Assembly (NCBI RefSeq): GCF_016808335.1
Contig: NC_053142.1
Location: 1,128,541 to 1,192,540, forward strand
Length of the DNA stretch: 64,000 nt
Source of the DNA: Panicum virgatum
Lineage: Eukaryota > Streptophyta > Magnoliopsida > Poales > Poaceae
Direction: 5' to 3'
Part shown: in pieces, positions 30,581 through 42,154 of the stretch
Position numbering within the stretch: the stretch's first letter is position 1
Layout: every line of letters begins with the position of its first letter
Made by a program: the position numbers and the translations under genes
The notes under the pieces: generated by a model
Seen by the model: the letters and a program-made list of their open reading frames with translations, nothing else
Database searches by the model: none
What the model was told of the DNA's origin: nothing

Positions 30581-33500
30581 ATGTCGTCAAGCTCGCACCT
30601 CCGTGCCTGGACTGTGGCGATGCTACCGAAGTCTCTGGTTCACAACCTCGAGGCTCTTTACAAGGTTGCGGACACCTTGGGCTGGTATGATGCCGACCGC
30701 TACAAGAACCTTCACCTGCCGACAATCCCGGTGCGCCTGCCGAAGGAGGATGAGGGCGAGTACTTTTTGTTCGCCGCTACATGCTGGCGGGGGTGAACTT
30801 CCTGCTGTCATGGTTCTTGAAGACCATCCTGGACTTCTATGGGGTAAGGCTGGCAGATATCGCCCCCAACTCCGTCCTCATGCTCTCGGCATTTGCCTTG
30901 CTCTGCGAGGTGTTTGTGGGCGTCAGGGCATCTCTACGGCTGTGGTGGCATTTCTTTGTGCTTCGACCAGGCGGCCAGGGCATGGTGTTCGGCGACCTCC
31001 ACTTCCAGAGCTGGCCGAACTGCTGCTCCGTCTACATCCTGACAGAGTTCCCGAACAAGTGGGACGCTTGGCGTGCCTCGTGGTTCTACATCCAGATGGA
31101 GAAGAACCACCACCTCAAGCGTCCGGTGCCGGGGACGCCATCGCGCAGTGCATGGGAGTTAGCTCCGGAGATGGATGAGAGATGGCTGCCGGTGCTGGAG
31201 TGGATCAAGGTTCTGGTAAAGGTGGGGCTCACCACCACCCTGGTCCTGGCGCATGCGGTTGCCTACGGCATCGCACCGCTGCAGCACCACGCGAGGGCAA
31301 TGTGGGAGTTTTCCAACCCCAACAACCCGATGCACATGGTGAGGGGGAGCGCTCCGTTCCCACTGCCTCGCAGATCAAGGCGGTGGTTAGAGCATGCATC
31401 GGCAAGGCGCCTGATGACGTCAAGCACCTCCCGATGGGCGCGGCGTCGATCTGCTAGCTTGAAGGGAAGGGGGAGAATCCATGAGAGGCGATGCCTCTGA
31501 CCACCGACCACAAGTTGGCACACCCAACCGGGAAAGTCCTATTCCTCGAGGAAAACATGACCGAGGCAGAGGTCTTAGCCGCCGCCACTTCTCCTCCGGT
31601 TGTTGAGGCTACCCAGGCCCGGAAGAAGTGCCGGGCGGGGTTCCCTGTGGTCCATCAGCACCATCGACGGTGACTTCGGAGGAAGGACCATCCAAGGATG
31701 CCGCTGAGGCTGGAGGTTCTAGGGACGCGTTCTGCGAGCGGTGGACCAAGCGGCGGAGGTACTTCAGATGCCTTTCTCTGTTTCTTGCTTTGATTCTTGA
31801 ATTGGCCTGCTTTTTCGGTGTTCATGTTTTTTACCTTCCCCTTAGGATGAGGCCGTCTTCCCATTAGTGGAAGCCCAACACAGTGGGAGATTCGTCTGCG
31901 GAACCTGCACTAGCTCCTTTAGTGGCTCCACCCTCTGTGGCGCGCACAAGGGGGAGCACGGTGAGTGCGCCTCCCGCCGTTCGTCATGACAATGCCCCGG
32001 AGGAGGGAGAGGATGATCCAGACCCGGCGGCGGCATGTGGCAATCCCTGCCGCCAGCTGCGTCCTCCTCTCTGACAACAACGAGGAGGAGGAGGTTCCTT
32101 TGGTGCAGCGGCGAGGTAGGCATTCCCTCAGCACCCCCGCGAGCGTGGACATCCCTACGGGGACTACCACAGAGTCCCCCATTACTGGGGACATGAGTAT
32201 GGAGGCTGCAGTGGCTGATGCCACTGCTTTACTAGAGGTTCCCCCGACATGCACTGGGGTTGATTCAAGTGCCGAGGCAAAGCCCTCGGCGATGGAGACT
32301 GGCGTGGAGACACCCGCCGCTACCATGCTGGTCGTCGAGGAGGTTCCTACAGCCCCCAGGGTTCTTTCGGCGTCGGCACCACCAATCACTGCTGCGGGCG
32401 AGGACAGCATGGCAGCTCTAGCCGACGCGCCGGGGGGTTCCTGAGGATATTCCGGAGGGGCCCCCGGTGGCAATGGAGGTGACCAGCTCCCTTGCCGAGG
32501 ATTGTAGCTGTCAGCACCGAGGTCAGCGCACCCGCTTCAGCGGTGGCGCAACCTTGGCGGATCTGCAGATGGAGTGGCGGCCGCTTGTGTCGCCCGCGTC
32601 GATGAGCTCCCCTGCAGCAGCCTCGACGAGCTCCGATCGTCGGCTGGTAGATCTGTCTGAGCAGGGACTCGACAATGCGGAGGAGGGTGTCGCCACGGTG
32701 ATGGAGGCCCTGCTAAAGGCTTAGCAGGTGTTCTCTGGCGCTCGGCGGAAGGTTGAACGGAGGCATCACCTCGCCCATCTTCAGATGCAGGCAGCCACCG
32801 ACATGCTTAGACGGGGTGACGCTGCCCTTCAAGATGACAAGGGCCAAGTGGCGGCGGCGGCGGCTTTTGCGAGGTGCCTCACGGCCGCTTCAGTGGTGGT
32901 CGTGGCAGCAGAGAGGGATGCGGCATTGGCGACAACGATAGAAGTTGAGGCCCGGGCCTTGGAGGCCTAGGTCAACAACACCACCCTCAGCGCGATGGCG
33001 AGGGATGCTATCGCCGGAGCTGAGGACTTCGTTGCCCGCTCGGAGGCGGTCTTGGTGCGGAAGGAGCAGGACCTCGAGGTCTGTTTCCAGGCGCTGAGCG
33101 TCAACGAGGCTTCCGTGGCGGCCCGCGAGGAGGCAGTGGTCAGGGGGGAGTCCTGGCTTGCCCAGCGGGAGGAGTTGCTAGGCGCCCGGGAGAAGGCGGC
33201 TGTGGAGAAGGAGCAGAACGCCCTCCGCCAGGAGGAGAAGATGGTGGCCACAGCACACGAGGCTTGTCGGCAGTAGCAGAAGATGGCGGAGGATCTCCGT
33301 CGTGTGCAGGCCGTGACAGCTGCTCTGCAGGTGAGGGAGGAGAAGCTCTAGGCCCGCGAGGAAGCGCAGGGGGACCAGGAGGCTCTGGCTGCAGAGGCGA
33401 GGCACTTCGCGGCACTCCAAAAGGAGGTGGACGAGCTCAAGGCCACTGCCGAGGAGGACGCCTTCCTCCAGAACAACACGAAGCAGAAGGCTGGATCTTT
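30581..33500 (+). pseudogene. Degenerate antisense ORF with 'putative gypsy type transposon' (PF04195-like) domain
   Basis: The ATG at 30581 opens a frame (SHLRAWTVAMLPKSLVHN … LPKEDEGEYFLF) that shifts near 30770 into the next (MLAGVNFLLSWFLKTILDFY, LADIAPNSVLMLSAFALLCE, WKNHHLKRP-like text near 31110). This is the pattern of the PF04195 domain found in grass gypsy elements. After about 31350 the frame breaks repeatedly. Alanine/serine-rich linkers follow, then a long Glu/Ala/Arg-rich coiled coil (about 32640-33480; ARSEAVLVRKEQDLEV, REELLGAREKAAVEKEQN) cut by TAG codons at 32722, 32968, 33274 and 33349. The ORF runs opposite to the adjoining LTR, as known for extra ORFs of Tat-lineage elements such as Grande. 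The protein's function is unknown. It ends at a junction with a G1 LTR at about 33500. Confidence 0.7.
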
Positions 33501-34290
33501 GGGTTGGAGGGGTTTGTTTTGCTAAAAACGCGCCTAGAAGTACGTCCTTACTTTTAGATTTTAGCTTCCGAATTCTAGTAGTTTTAACCGTTCTAAGTTT
33601 GCACCTATTGCTAAACACGCATGGTTGGATAATACATTAACATACATTCCTCATTATTTCCATTGGTTCCACTTGTTACTCTATGTGACAAAAATTATTG
33701 AGCAGTCTCAAACCGTGGGAGGCGGACGATTCGAATCGGGTTTCTTAACCTGGCCAGGGGAACCTAACACACACGCATGGGGAACGACATCGCCCACGCA
33801 ACTTTTCCCTTTTCTTTCCAATCCGTGGATCCGGGGCACTCCCCTCGACTAAAGAGTCCGACCACTCTGCACCCGCATGTTGCGCTCATCCTGGACTTCA
33901 TCCAAAAGAGAGTGCAAGGTCATTCCACTCGCGGGTCCAATCGGGTACTTAAGCTTACCGATTACCATATTTCTCGGCATGTGGCTAGTACTTTCAAAAA
34001 CTTAACGAAATGTGCCACACACCGCGACCTTAGCTATTTTCGACTATTCCAACAGGGTATCACTTCTACACAACCCCATCCGTGGTCCTTATATTTCAAC
34101 GGTATTTAAAGTCAGTTAACTCCTATAATCTCTCGAGAGGCAGGAAACCACTCGACTTCTATCATACCTAGTTAGCGGGGCAACTACTACGAGATAAGGA
34201 CTCGGGTAGCAATACATAGGTACCTAGGGCATGCAACTATGGTTTCAAATGACTCCTAGTAACTTAAATGCGCATTAGAAATTGTTACAA
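33500..34290 (-). repeat. Gypsy LTR fragment, family G1, minus orientation
   Basis: Reverse-complement homologue of 39125-39960: shares the GACGATTCGAATCGGGTTTC block, CACGCATGGGGAACGAC(A/C)TCGCC, ATCCGGGGCACTCCCCTCGA, and the TACCATATTTCTCGGCATGTG words. The open frame at 33777-34109 is the counterpart of the one seen in the other G1 copies and has no domain. Both ends are truncated by neighbouring elements. Confidence 0.7.
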
Positions 34291-34347
34291 CAGATATGTA
34301 TTACAGGATGTAGCGAAAATGGCCTCTCATGCCATATTTCAATATAA

Positions 34348-35808
34348 TGTTTTGGCAATTGATGACACACACAACACTTGGACTAATATGATTGTTAAGA
34401 TGACTATTCTCAGGCTTTTAGGTTCAAGTGATGACAAAGAGAACATAGGCATAGCTAAGCCCGAAGGGCCGCCCCTACGGGGGGTTGAGGGGGAGCCGCC
34501 CCTCGCGGGTCTCAGGGCAGCGCCCTGAAACCTAAAAGAAAACAAGTCACCGGTTGAACTGACGCCAAGCAAATTACACACGTCGGTGCATTGACTTGGA
34601 GCACGTTTGGGAGTTTTAGTATCACCGGTTAAACCGACGCTAGGAAAGTTGAATACGTCGGTGTAATAACCCAGAAGCTGAGGCGAAGTCTATACACCGG
34701 ATGAACCGGTGATGAAGAAAAATGAGCGTCGGTGCAGTTGTCCAGAGAGTTTGTTTTTCAGGGATCAGAGGACAGTTGCACTCACCGGTTAAACTGACGC
34801 TAATATTACATACACCGGTCGATTACGTCGGCTGATTGCCCATACACGTAACGGCTAGTTTCTGAGCGGGCAGATTAGTATCACCGGTTGAACCGACGAT
34901 GGCTTTTGGGGTGCGTCGGATGAACCGGCGTTAAGCACTTTTCTAGCAGCTTTTCTCCAACGGCTATATTTGCTTGTGCTGCCTATATATACCCCCAAGG
35001 CCGAGTCATTTGAGGTTGCTGGAGACAAGAGAAGTATACAAGAGCTAAAGATCATCTCCACCACCATAGAGCTTCATTGTACATCATATAGGCTTAAGCA
35101 CACTTGTGAGAGTACTTAGTGCTTGTAATAGGGATTAGTTCTTGCGAGAGCTCCCTTGAGAGAAGTCTTGCTGCGGCAAGCAACTTGTGTACTCGTCGTG
35201 TGACCCTCCTACTTGGTGTGGAGAGGCAACGACAATTTGTGCGGGGAAGGAGACCCCATCCTTGGTGGAGAAGCTCCGATAGTGAAGACGGTGCCGTGGT
35301 GATGCTTTGAGAAAGACAGGTGGCGGTGACCTCGTCTTGGTGACTTGATGGCACTTGCCTTTGCTTGCCGGGAGCCTTGGTGGCCAACGCAAGACGGTGA
35401 TCAAGCGAAGAGACTCGGTATCACACTTGTTCATGTTGGACAAGTGGCCGTGGACGTAGGGAGGGACTTTGGTGTCCTAACCGAACCACGTTAAATCGTG
35501 TGTCTTGGTGTCTTCACGGGAGTTTGCATATTCTCTCCCTCACCTCTTTACTTACCGTATTACGTTTCCGCATTTACTCTATTTTGCGTGCCTTTACTTT
35601 CCTAGTTAGTTTGATTAGGATTGGCTATAGGTTGTAAGTATTTAGGGGTAAGTAGAGAGTAGCATAGATAAACCTTAGTCTTAACTAGCATGTGTAGGAC
35701 GTGTTAGGTTTATCTTATGCAATAGATTGAGCCCTAGGTTAGAAAACGAATTAGCGACCCTATTCACCCCCTCCCCCTCTAGGGTCGGACACCCCGGTGA
35801 TCCTTACA
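34348..35808 (+). repeat. Sirevirus-type LTR (second family), solo or truncated
   Basis: About 1.46 kb from TGTTTTGGCAATTGATGACAC to GATCCTTACA. It has the Sirevirus LTR layout: arrays of CACCGGTT(A/G)AACCGACG with partner ACGTCGGTGCA in the first half, TATATATACCCCC TATA box (34984), and 'TTCACCCCCTCCCCCTCT' near the end. No internal region follows; only 7 bp separate it from the next, opposite LTR. No 5-bp TSD can be read. An unusual 80-bp GC-rich island lies at 34455-34530. Confidence 0.75.
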
Positions 35809-35815
35809 CAGGAAT

Positions 35816-37368
35816 TGAAAGGATCGATGGCACAAGAGAGGGGGTGAATTGGGCCTAATTAAAATTTCTAAAGCGGTATAAAAAAACCTTAGCCTATGCA
35901 AAACTAGAAGGCCACAATTCACACAACCAGTCTAGCTAAACTACTCTACCAAAGCTACAAGACTAAGTCTAGGTTGATTCTAAGCTAGGTAGAGCTAAGC
36001 TATGATCTCTAATGATAAGCACATGAAATAAATTGCAAGAATTGTAAGTGCTTGAATGTAAAGTAGGGGACAAGAGACGACCGGATTTTTTCCCGTGGTA
36101 TCGATGTGTTGGCACACACCACTAGTCCACGTTGTGACACTCGCTAAGAGTCTTGTCACCTCCCAAGTCACCAGGACGAGGGTGCTCACTAAGAGTCTCC
36201 ATTCGCCGTCCCGGTGTGGTGGAGCTCAAGCCACGTACAATCTTCTTCTCCGGGCTCCCACAATCCTTGGCAAGCTCCGCGAGAAACACCCCGATCACCA
36301 AGATCGCCTAGGTGATGCCAATCACCAAGAGTAACAAGTCTTCGCCTTCACTTGAGCAAGAACCGGTCACTAAGAACGGATGCACACAAGCTTTTCCTCA
36401 CTCAAGTCACTAGTCTTGCTTCTTGGATGATTGCTTGAACAATGTGTAAGAATTGAAGATCAATGTGGCTCTTAACTATAGAATGGATGTATGAATGCAT
36501 CAGAGTGTTAAGAGTTATGAGAATGACCCATTGGAGGGGTATATATAGGCAGAATTCTCAAATAGAGCCGTTTGAGAAAAGCTGTCAGAAATAGTACGCA
36601 ACGCCGGTTAATCCGACGGCCCTCCAAAAGTCATCGTCGGTTCAACCGATGAATGTAAACTGCCTATTTGAAAAACTAGCCATTACAACTCGGGCAGTTT
36701 AACCGACGTATCATCGGTTTAACTGGCGAGTGTAGTTGTCCACTGATCAACTGAAAAACCAACTCTATGCACAACTGCACCGACGCTAACTCAAATCCAT
36801 CGTTGGTTTAACCGGTGAGTATAAACCTGAAAACCCCTGAAAAACCGACTCTCTGGACAACTGTTCCGACGTTAATTTCAAACAACTTCGGTTAATCCGG
36901 TGAATGTTGTGTCCAGACTCCATTAACTGTGTTTAACCGACGTATATAAAATTGATGTCGTCGGTTAAACCGATGATAAGACTTTTTCTTGATTTTGCTT
37001 TTTCTGATTTGAGTCTTGAATGAAATCCAAATATTCCTGAGATATGAGTTGAATACCACTTGTTTGAACTTCTAAGAACCTGAGTGACCAAAGTGTGCAT
37101 CCATTTTTGAAAGACCATGTCACATGCTCAAGTTACTTGGCTTAGACCCCTCTTAATAGTGCGATCTCTATAAAACTATAAAAGCTATACTAACCTAAGT
37201 GTCCTTCTCCTCCTTATGACACTTAGGACTAGAAAGATCCTTAGTCTTGAGATTTATGTGAAATTCAATACCTAGATCCTTAGTCTTGAGATTTATGACA
37301 AACTCATTAGTCACATTAATGGTTGTCATTAATCACCGAAACATACCTTGAGGGCCTAGATGCTTTCA
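35816..37368 (-). repeat. Sirevirus 3' LTR, minus orientation
   Basis: 1553 bp, minus strand, with termini TGAAAGC…CCTTTCA. It aligns to the LTRs at 40413 and 51741 (CATCTAGGCCCTCAAGGTATG at its start; AATTCACCCCCTCTCTTG and CGATCC at its end) but is clearly more diverged. It carries the same CGGTTTAACCGACG-type motif array (about 36600-36970). It is followed on the minus-strand upstream side by a polypurine tract and the end of ORF3, so it is the 3' LTR of a truncated older relative of the intact element. Confidence 0.85.
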
Positions 37369-37384
37369 ATCTCCCCTTTTTGGT
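37369..37384 (-). other. Polypurine tract of the truncated Sirevirus
   Basis: On the minus strand: CACCAAAAAGGGGAGA directly before the LTR. It is one G shorter than in the intact copy (51726-51739). Confidence 0.8.
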
Positions 37385-37685
37385 GATTGATGACAACACA
37401 AATATTATCTTTAATGAGAGAGTGAGAAAGTAAACGCGAAAAACACAAGCTAACTCGAAAAAAACTCAAAAAGCTCAACGGCTCGAACGAAATTCATAGA
37501 TATGTCTCAAAACACAGCATACGTTAACATATCCATGAACTAACATCAAATGAGATATAAAGCATCAAAGTCATGCAACTACGAGCTCTCTCTAGCTCTA
37601 CCCTCCTCCTGACTGACTGACTCCCCTAAGCTCCCAAGCTCCCCTAAGTCTCCCCCTTTGGCATCAAAGCACCAAAATGGCTAGT

Positions 37686-38046
37686 CTAGGGGCCCTGCTG
37701 GCGAGGCACGGCCACAAACTGGTCCGGGTCGTCGTCGTCGTCGTCGTCTGACGGTGAGCCCTCTGTAACTGATGGGAGTGGAGGATTTGAGCTGACTGGT
37801 GGTGTCGCTGTGTTAGAAGCTGTGGTAGAAGCTCGAGTGCTGGCACTGCCGGGCAGAGCGTCCGTCGAAGTCGCCGTCGGGTCAGCTGAGGTGGTGTCTG
37901 CCTCTAAAGTAGTCACTGCTGACGCTGCCGGCTGTGTGGACTGAGGAAGTAAGGACACCTCTGCTCCTCCCCCTGAAGGTGCTGCCTGTGGTGCACTGGG
38001 GAGTGCGACTGACTGTACAGCTATCGGAGTGTCGTGGAACAGAGTC
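37686..38046 (-). pseudogene. Sirevirus ORF3 C-terminal fragment
   Basis: The minus-strand frame matches the last 120 or so residues of the ORF3 at 51060-51427: DTP…AVQSVALP, PQSTQPAASAVT, GSASTRASTTA, then SPSDDDDDDDPDQF and VPRQ before the stop. Identity is about 70%. The Asp run is coded by a GAC/GTC microsatellite in both. Homology ends at about 38046, where the element is truncated. Confidence 0.85.
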
Positions 38047-39124
38047 GTCGCAAGCATTTTATTTCCATATATAACTCTAGAATAGTATTTATTCATTTAA
38101 TAACATGTATAAGTAGTCACTCTAGATTTTGTTCAAACCTCATGCTCCAAATTTTTGTACAAGGTTCTTATCCATATAGTAAGACTGTGTGATTTTTAGG
38201 GTCAAAAAATATATTCTAATTATTATTAAGAAATCTACAATTAAATCAATGTGAGAGCAAGAGTAAGCCATTTCTAAAGTTATGTTCAAGATCTGGTTCC
38301 TGAACTTTGTAGGTATGAACAAGAACAAGCTTGGTTATAAATTTCACATTTTTCTAGTGGTTCTAACTATTTTCCATGAATTAGGGTCATTTAATGAGGA
38401 TTTAATCAATTAATTAGTTAAACAGTCCCAAAAATTCCCAAACTGGAGTAATGAAGTTTCTCTACCAAGATTATATCCTAGAAAAAGTTTCATGGTCAGA
38501 GGGGTAGTATTTCCATCACAACTAAAATATGAAGCTTTCTAGTAGATTTGCCAAAAGTGTAAAGTTTCATCTAGTTATCAAGATGCATTGGTGCTCAAAT
38601 TTTTACAAGGCACTAGATCTAGCAAGTTGAGCATCATGGCCAAAAATCACTGGAAAACTCTAGGCCTAGCTCCTAGAACAAATAACTCTTAATTAAACTT
38701 GTATTTATCCTAGTTTAAAAATATTCTGTTTCAGCCAAGGTGACTATGGAAGAAGTTGTAGATTTTAGTTCATAGAGTTCAACCCAACTGAGTTTGCATT
38801 TTTAGGATTTTTCTATGATTTTATACAGATTTTACAAGTTCACTGATTTGAATCTAATAGTTCATGTAAATTTTGCAGATCAGACCCTGGAATCAAGTTT
38901 TGGATTTGCAATGGGGTCCCTGGCTTGCCAGTGCAGAGCAGGGAGGGGTTCGCCGGCGTTGTTCCGATGATGGCCGGCCTCGGCTGCAGGTGAGGAGTGG
39001 GGGAATGGGTAGAGGAGCTCAGTGCGCACCTTTGGGTATTCGAAATCGGGCTCGGGGTGGTCGGGAAGATGCTTGTCGGCGGTGAAGGGCGGGGTTCGGG
39101 TTCGGTTGTAATAATTTCTTCTAT
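38047..39124. other. AT-rich LTR-like DNA, unclassified
   Basis: Phrases such as 'aaagtttcatctagtta' and 'gaagttgtagattttagttcatagagttcaac' are of the kind that fills long gypsy LTRs. It may be the leading part of the G1 LTR that follows, but there is no second copy in the window to prove this. Confidence 0.35.
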
Positions 39125-40123
39125 GCATTTACGTTCCGAGGAGTCGATTGAAACCGTAGTTCCATGCTCCTAGGTACCTATGTATTGCTCCTCGGTTTAT
39201 TTTCTCGATTAGTTGCCCCGCTAACTAGATACGGTAGAAGTCGAGTGGTTTCCTGCCTCTCGGGAGATTATATGAGTTGACTGACTTTACTTACTGTTGA
39301 AATATAAGGACCACGGACAGGGTTGTGTAGAAGTAATACCCCCGTCGAAATAGTTGAAATTGGCTAAGGTCACGGTGTGTGGCACATTTCGAGTACTAGT
39401 CACATGCCGAGAAATTGGCTAAGGTCGCGGTTAAGTTTTTGAAAGTACTAGTCACATGCCGAGAAATATGGTAATCGGTAAGCTTAAGTACCTAATTGGA
39501 CTAGCGAGTGGAACGACCTTGCACTCTCTTTTGGACGTAGTCCAGGATGAGCGCAACATGCGGTACAGAGTGGTCGGACTCTGTAGTCGAGGGGAGTGCC
39601 CCGGATCCACGTTCTGGGAAGAAAGCGAAAAAGTTGCGTGGGCGACGGTGTTCCCCATGCGTGTGTTTGGGTTCCCTGGCCAGGTTAAGAAACCCGATTC
39701 GAATCGTCCGCCTCTCACGGTTTGAGACTACTTAATAATTTCTATCACATAGAGTAACAAATGTAACCGATGGAAACAATGATGAATGCATGTTTAATGT
39801 ATTGTTCAACCATGCATGTCTAGCAATAGGTGCGAACTTAGAATGGTTAAACCAACTAGAACTCGAAAGACAAAATCTGAAAACCAAGGACGTACCCCTA
39901 GTCGCTTTTTCAGCAAAACAAACTCCTCCAACCAAAAAGACTTGCATGTCTAGTTATCGGACTAAGGTAAATCTGGTGACGGGTAAGCCTTGCTGAGTAT
40001 TAGATACTCAGCCTTGCTTATGGTACTATTTTCAGGTACTAGTTTTGAAGATATGATTGCGAGTCCTACTTGGCCGTGCTCGTTGCCTCCGAGTTGATCT
40101 GTCCAGTGGGATGGTTCCGCAGC
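39125..40123 (+). repeat. Gypsy LTR fragment, family G1, plus orientation
   Basis: Reads GAGGAGTCGATTGAAACC, AGGTACCTATGTATTGCTCC, GAGAAATATGGTAATCGGTAAGC, then GGGTAAGCCTTGCTGAGTA, CTCAGCCTTGCTTATGG and TTTTCAGGTACTAG. A 30-bp block (AGTACTAGTCACATGCCGAGAAAT) is duplicated at about 39392 and 39447. It stops at the Tekay LTR terminus at 40124. Confidence 0.7.
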
Positions 40124-40412
40124 TGTCACACCTGGTTTATAAAGGACATAAACCGAGCAATCATATACGTGTCAGGATCAAGTCACACGTATATATAACA
40201 GAATCATCAAGATATCACAACATATGTCACGTAAAAAGATATAATAAAACGAATACGTATGTTATTTATTACATAAATGACAAAAACATGTCTGATACAG
40301 CGGAAGCGATAAAACAAAGGTACAGAACTCTCAAAGGGCGCCACAGGGACGTCGACTGGGAGACGACCGCCTAGAAGTCCTCGAAGTCCTGGAAGCTCTA
40401 TGTAAACACCTC
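40124..40412 (-). repeat. Tekay LTR, left part, split by the Sirevirus
   Basis: TGTCACACCTGGTTTATAAAGG… matches 4703-4985 at about 85% identity. The homologous sequence resumes at 53430 after the Sirevirus (CACCGGGAATTGAGCAGCAG … GAGTACACAACTTGTACTC), so a single LTR was interrupted. Confidence 0.85.
40408..40412. repeat. 5-bp TSD of the intact Sirevirus, left
   Basis: ACCTC, exactly repeated at 53430-53434. Confidence 0.9.
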
Positions 40413-42098
40413 TGTAAGCATCTAGGCCCTCAAGGTATGTTTCGGTGATTAATGACAACCATTATTGTGACTAATGAGTTTGTGCAGCTTAATAGATCAT
40501 TATCGCTCATTTGGTCATATGTCAAAAGAGGCCCCTCAATTTCGGTCATTCTAAAAGGCGATCTCGGTTTTCAACTTATATATGTCAAGGCTAAGGATCT
40601 TTCTAGTCCTAAGTGTCACAAGGTTGAGAATGACACTTAGGTTAGTATAGGTTTTATAGTTTTGTAGTGATCGCACTATTAAGAGGGGTTAAGGCTTAGT
40701 AACTTGAGCATGGACATGGTCATTTGAAAATGGATGCACACTATGGTCACTCAGGTTTCTAGAAGTTCAAATAAGTGGTTCTCAAACTATATCTCAAGAA
40801 TATTTGGATTTCATTCAAGACTCAAATCAGAAAAGACAAAATCAGAAAAAGTCTATACACCGGTTTAACCGACGCTCTCAATTTTCTATACGTCGGTTAA
40901 ACGAAGTCAGCAGAGTCTGGACAATTTCAATACACCGGTTAAACCGACGTGTTTGAAATTAACGTCGGTGCATTAGTCCAGAGTTGGTTTTTCCAGGGTA
41001 TTTCAAGTTCTATACACCGGTTAAACCGACGCTGTTTAAATCAAGACGTCGGTGCAATTGACCAGTGAGATGGTTTTTTCAAAGGAATTCAGAAGTTGTA
41101 CTCACCGGTTAAACCAACGATAGGTTTGAGTTAACGTCGGTGCAGTTGTCCAGAGACTTGGTTTTTCAGCTGATCAGTGGACAACTACACTCACCGGTTA
41201 AACCGATGATACGTCAGTTAATCTGCCCAAGTTGTAACGGCTAGTTTTCAGAAGAGGCAGTTTACATTCACCGGTTAAACCGACGATGACTATTGGAGGG
41301 ACGTCGGATTAACCGGCGCTACGCAGTTTTCTGGCAGCTTTTCTCCAACGGCTCTATTTGTGTGAGCTGCATATTTATACCCCTCCAATGGGTCATTTCG
41401 CCCACTTCTTGACACCAGGCAACATCCAAACATTCATACTATAGTCAAGAGTCACCTTGAGCTTCATTCATTCACATACTTGTGTATTCAATCAATCAAG
41501 AAGCAAGATTAAGGACTTGAGTAGAGAGAAGCTAGTGTGCATCTGTTCTTGGTGATCGGTTCTTGCTCAAGTGAAGGCCTTAGCTTGTTACTCTTGGTGA
41601 TTGGCATCACCTAGGCGATCTTGGTGATCGAGGTGTTTCTCGCGGAGCTTGCCAAGGATTGTGGGAGCCCGGAGAAGAAGATTGTACGTGGCTTGATCTC
41701 CACCACGCCGGGATGGTGAACGGAGACTCTTAGTGAGCGCCCTTGTCTCGGTGACTTGGGAGGTGACAAGACTCTTTGAGTGTCACAACGTGGATTAGGG
41801 GTGTGTGCCAACACATCGATACCACGGGAAAAAATCCGGTCGTCTCTTGTCCACTCTCTTTATTCAAGCATTTTCTTTCATACAATTTATTCATGTGCTT
41901 GACTTAGAGATCATAACTTAGCTCTACCTTGCTAGGCTTTACTTCTCGTTTTATCTCTCTTAGCTTGTGTAGGTAGCTTAGTTATCTGGTTGGTGAATTG
42001 GTGCCTTACTAGCTTTGCATAGGTTAAGGTTGCTTTACTTCGTTTTAGAAATTGAAAAAGGCCCAATTCACCCCCCTCTTGGTCCATCGATCCTTACA
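40413..42098 (+). repeat. 5' LTR of the Sirevirus
   Basis: 1686 bp, TGTAAGCATCTAGG…GATCCTTACA. The U3 part contains a hairpin-motif array (40855-41330) and the TATA-like TATTTATACC at 41370-41379, about 40 bp after the array. Beyond the TATA lie R and U5, ending with TTCACCCCCCTCTTGGTCC. Confidence 0.95.
40855..41330 (+). promoter_or_regulatory. CACCGGTTAAACCGACG motif array in the LTR U3
   Basis: Seven or so units of CACCGGTTTAACCGACG / CACCGGTTAAACCGACG at about 75-90 bp spacing, each partnered downstream by ACGTCGGTGCA or ACGTCGGTTAA, its near reverse complement. Each pair could form a stem. Similar palindromic arrays built on CACCGG are known as likely cis-regulatory modules of maize Sireviruses. 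The array ends just upstream of the TATA box, as an enhancer would. Confidence 0.7.
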
Positions 42099-42100
42099 AT

Positions 42101-42112
42101 TGGTATTAGAGC
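42101..42112 (+). other. Primer-binding site (initiator Met tRNA)
   Basis: TGGTATTAGAGC lies 2 bp after the LTR. It matches the usual plant copia PBS TGGTATCAGAGC with one change. Confidence 0.85.
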
Positions 42113-42154
42113 CTCGTTGCTCATTTGGATCATTAGGCTTCACCGCCTAGAGCT

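Noticed and set aside
30603..31178. 191-aa ORF overlapping the PF04195-like region
   Set aside because: Alternative frame of the same GC-rich DNA; only the frames at 30581 and 30781 match the domain.
40855..41330. Regularly spaced short repeats resembling a CRISPR array
   Set aside because: The units are LTR motifs shared by four LTRs of plant Sireviruses, with uneven spacing and no cas genes; the DNA is eukaryotic.
42101..42112. tRNA gene at the TGGTATTAGAGC site
   Set aside because: It is only the 12-base primer-binding site; no cloverleaf surrounds it.
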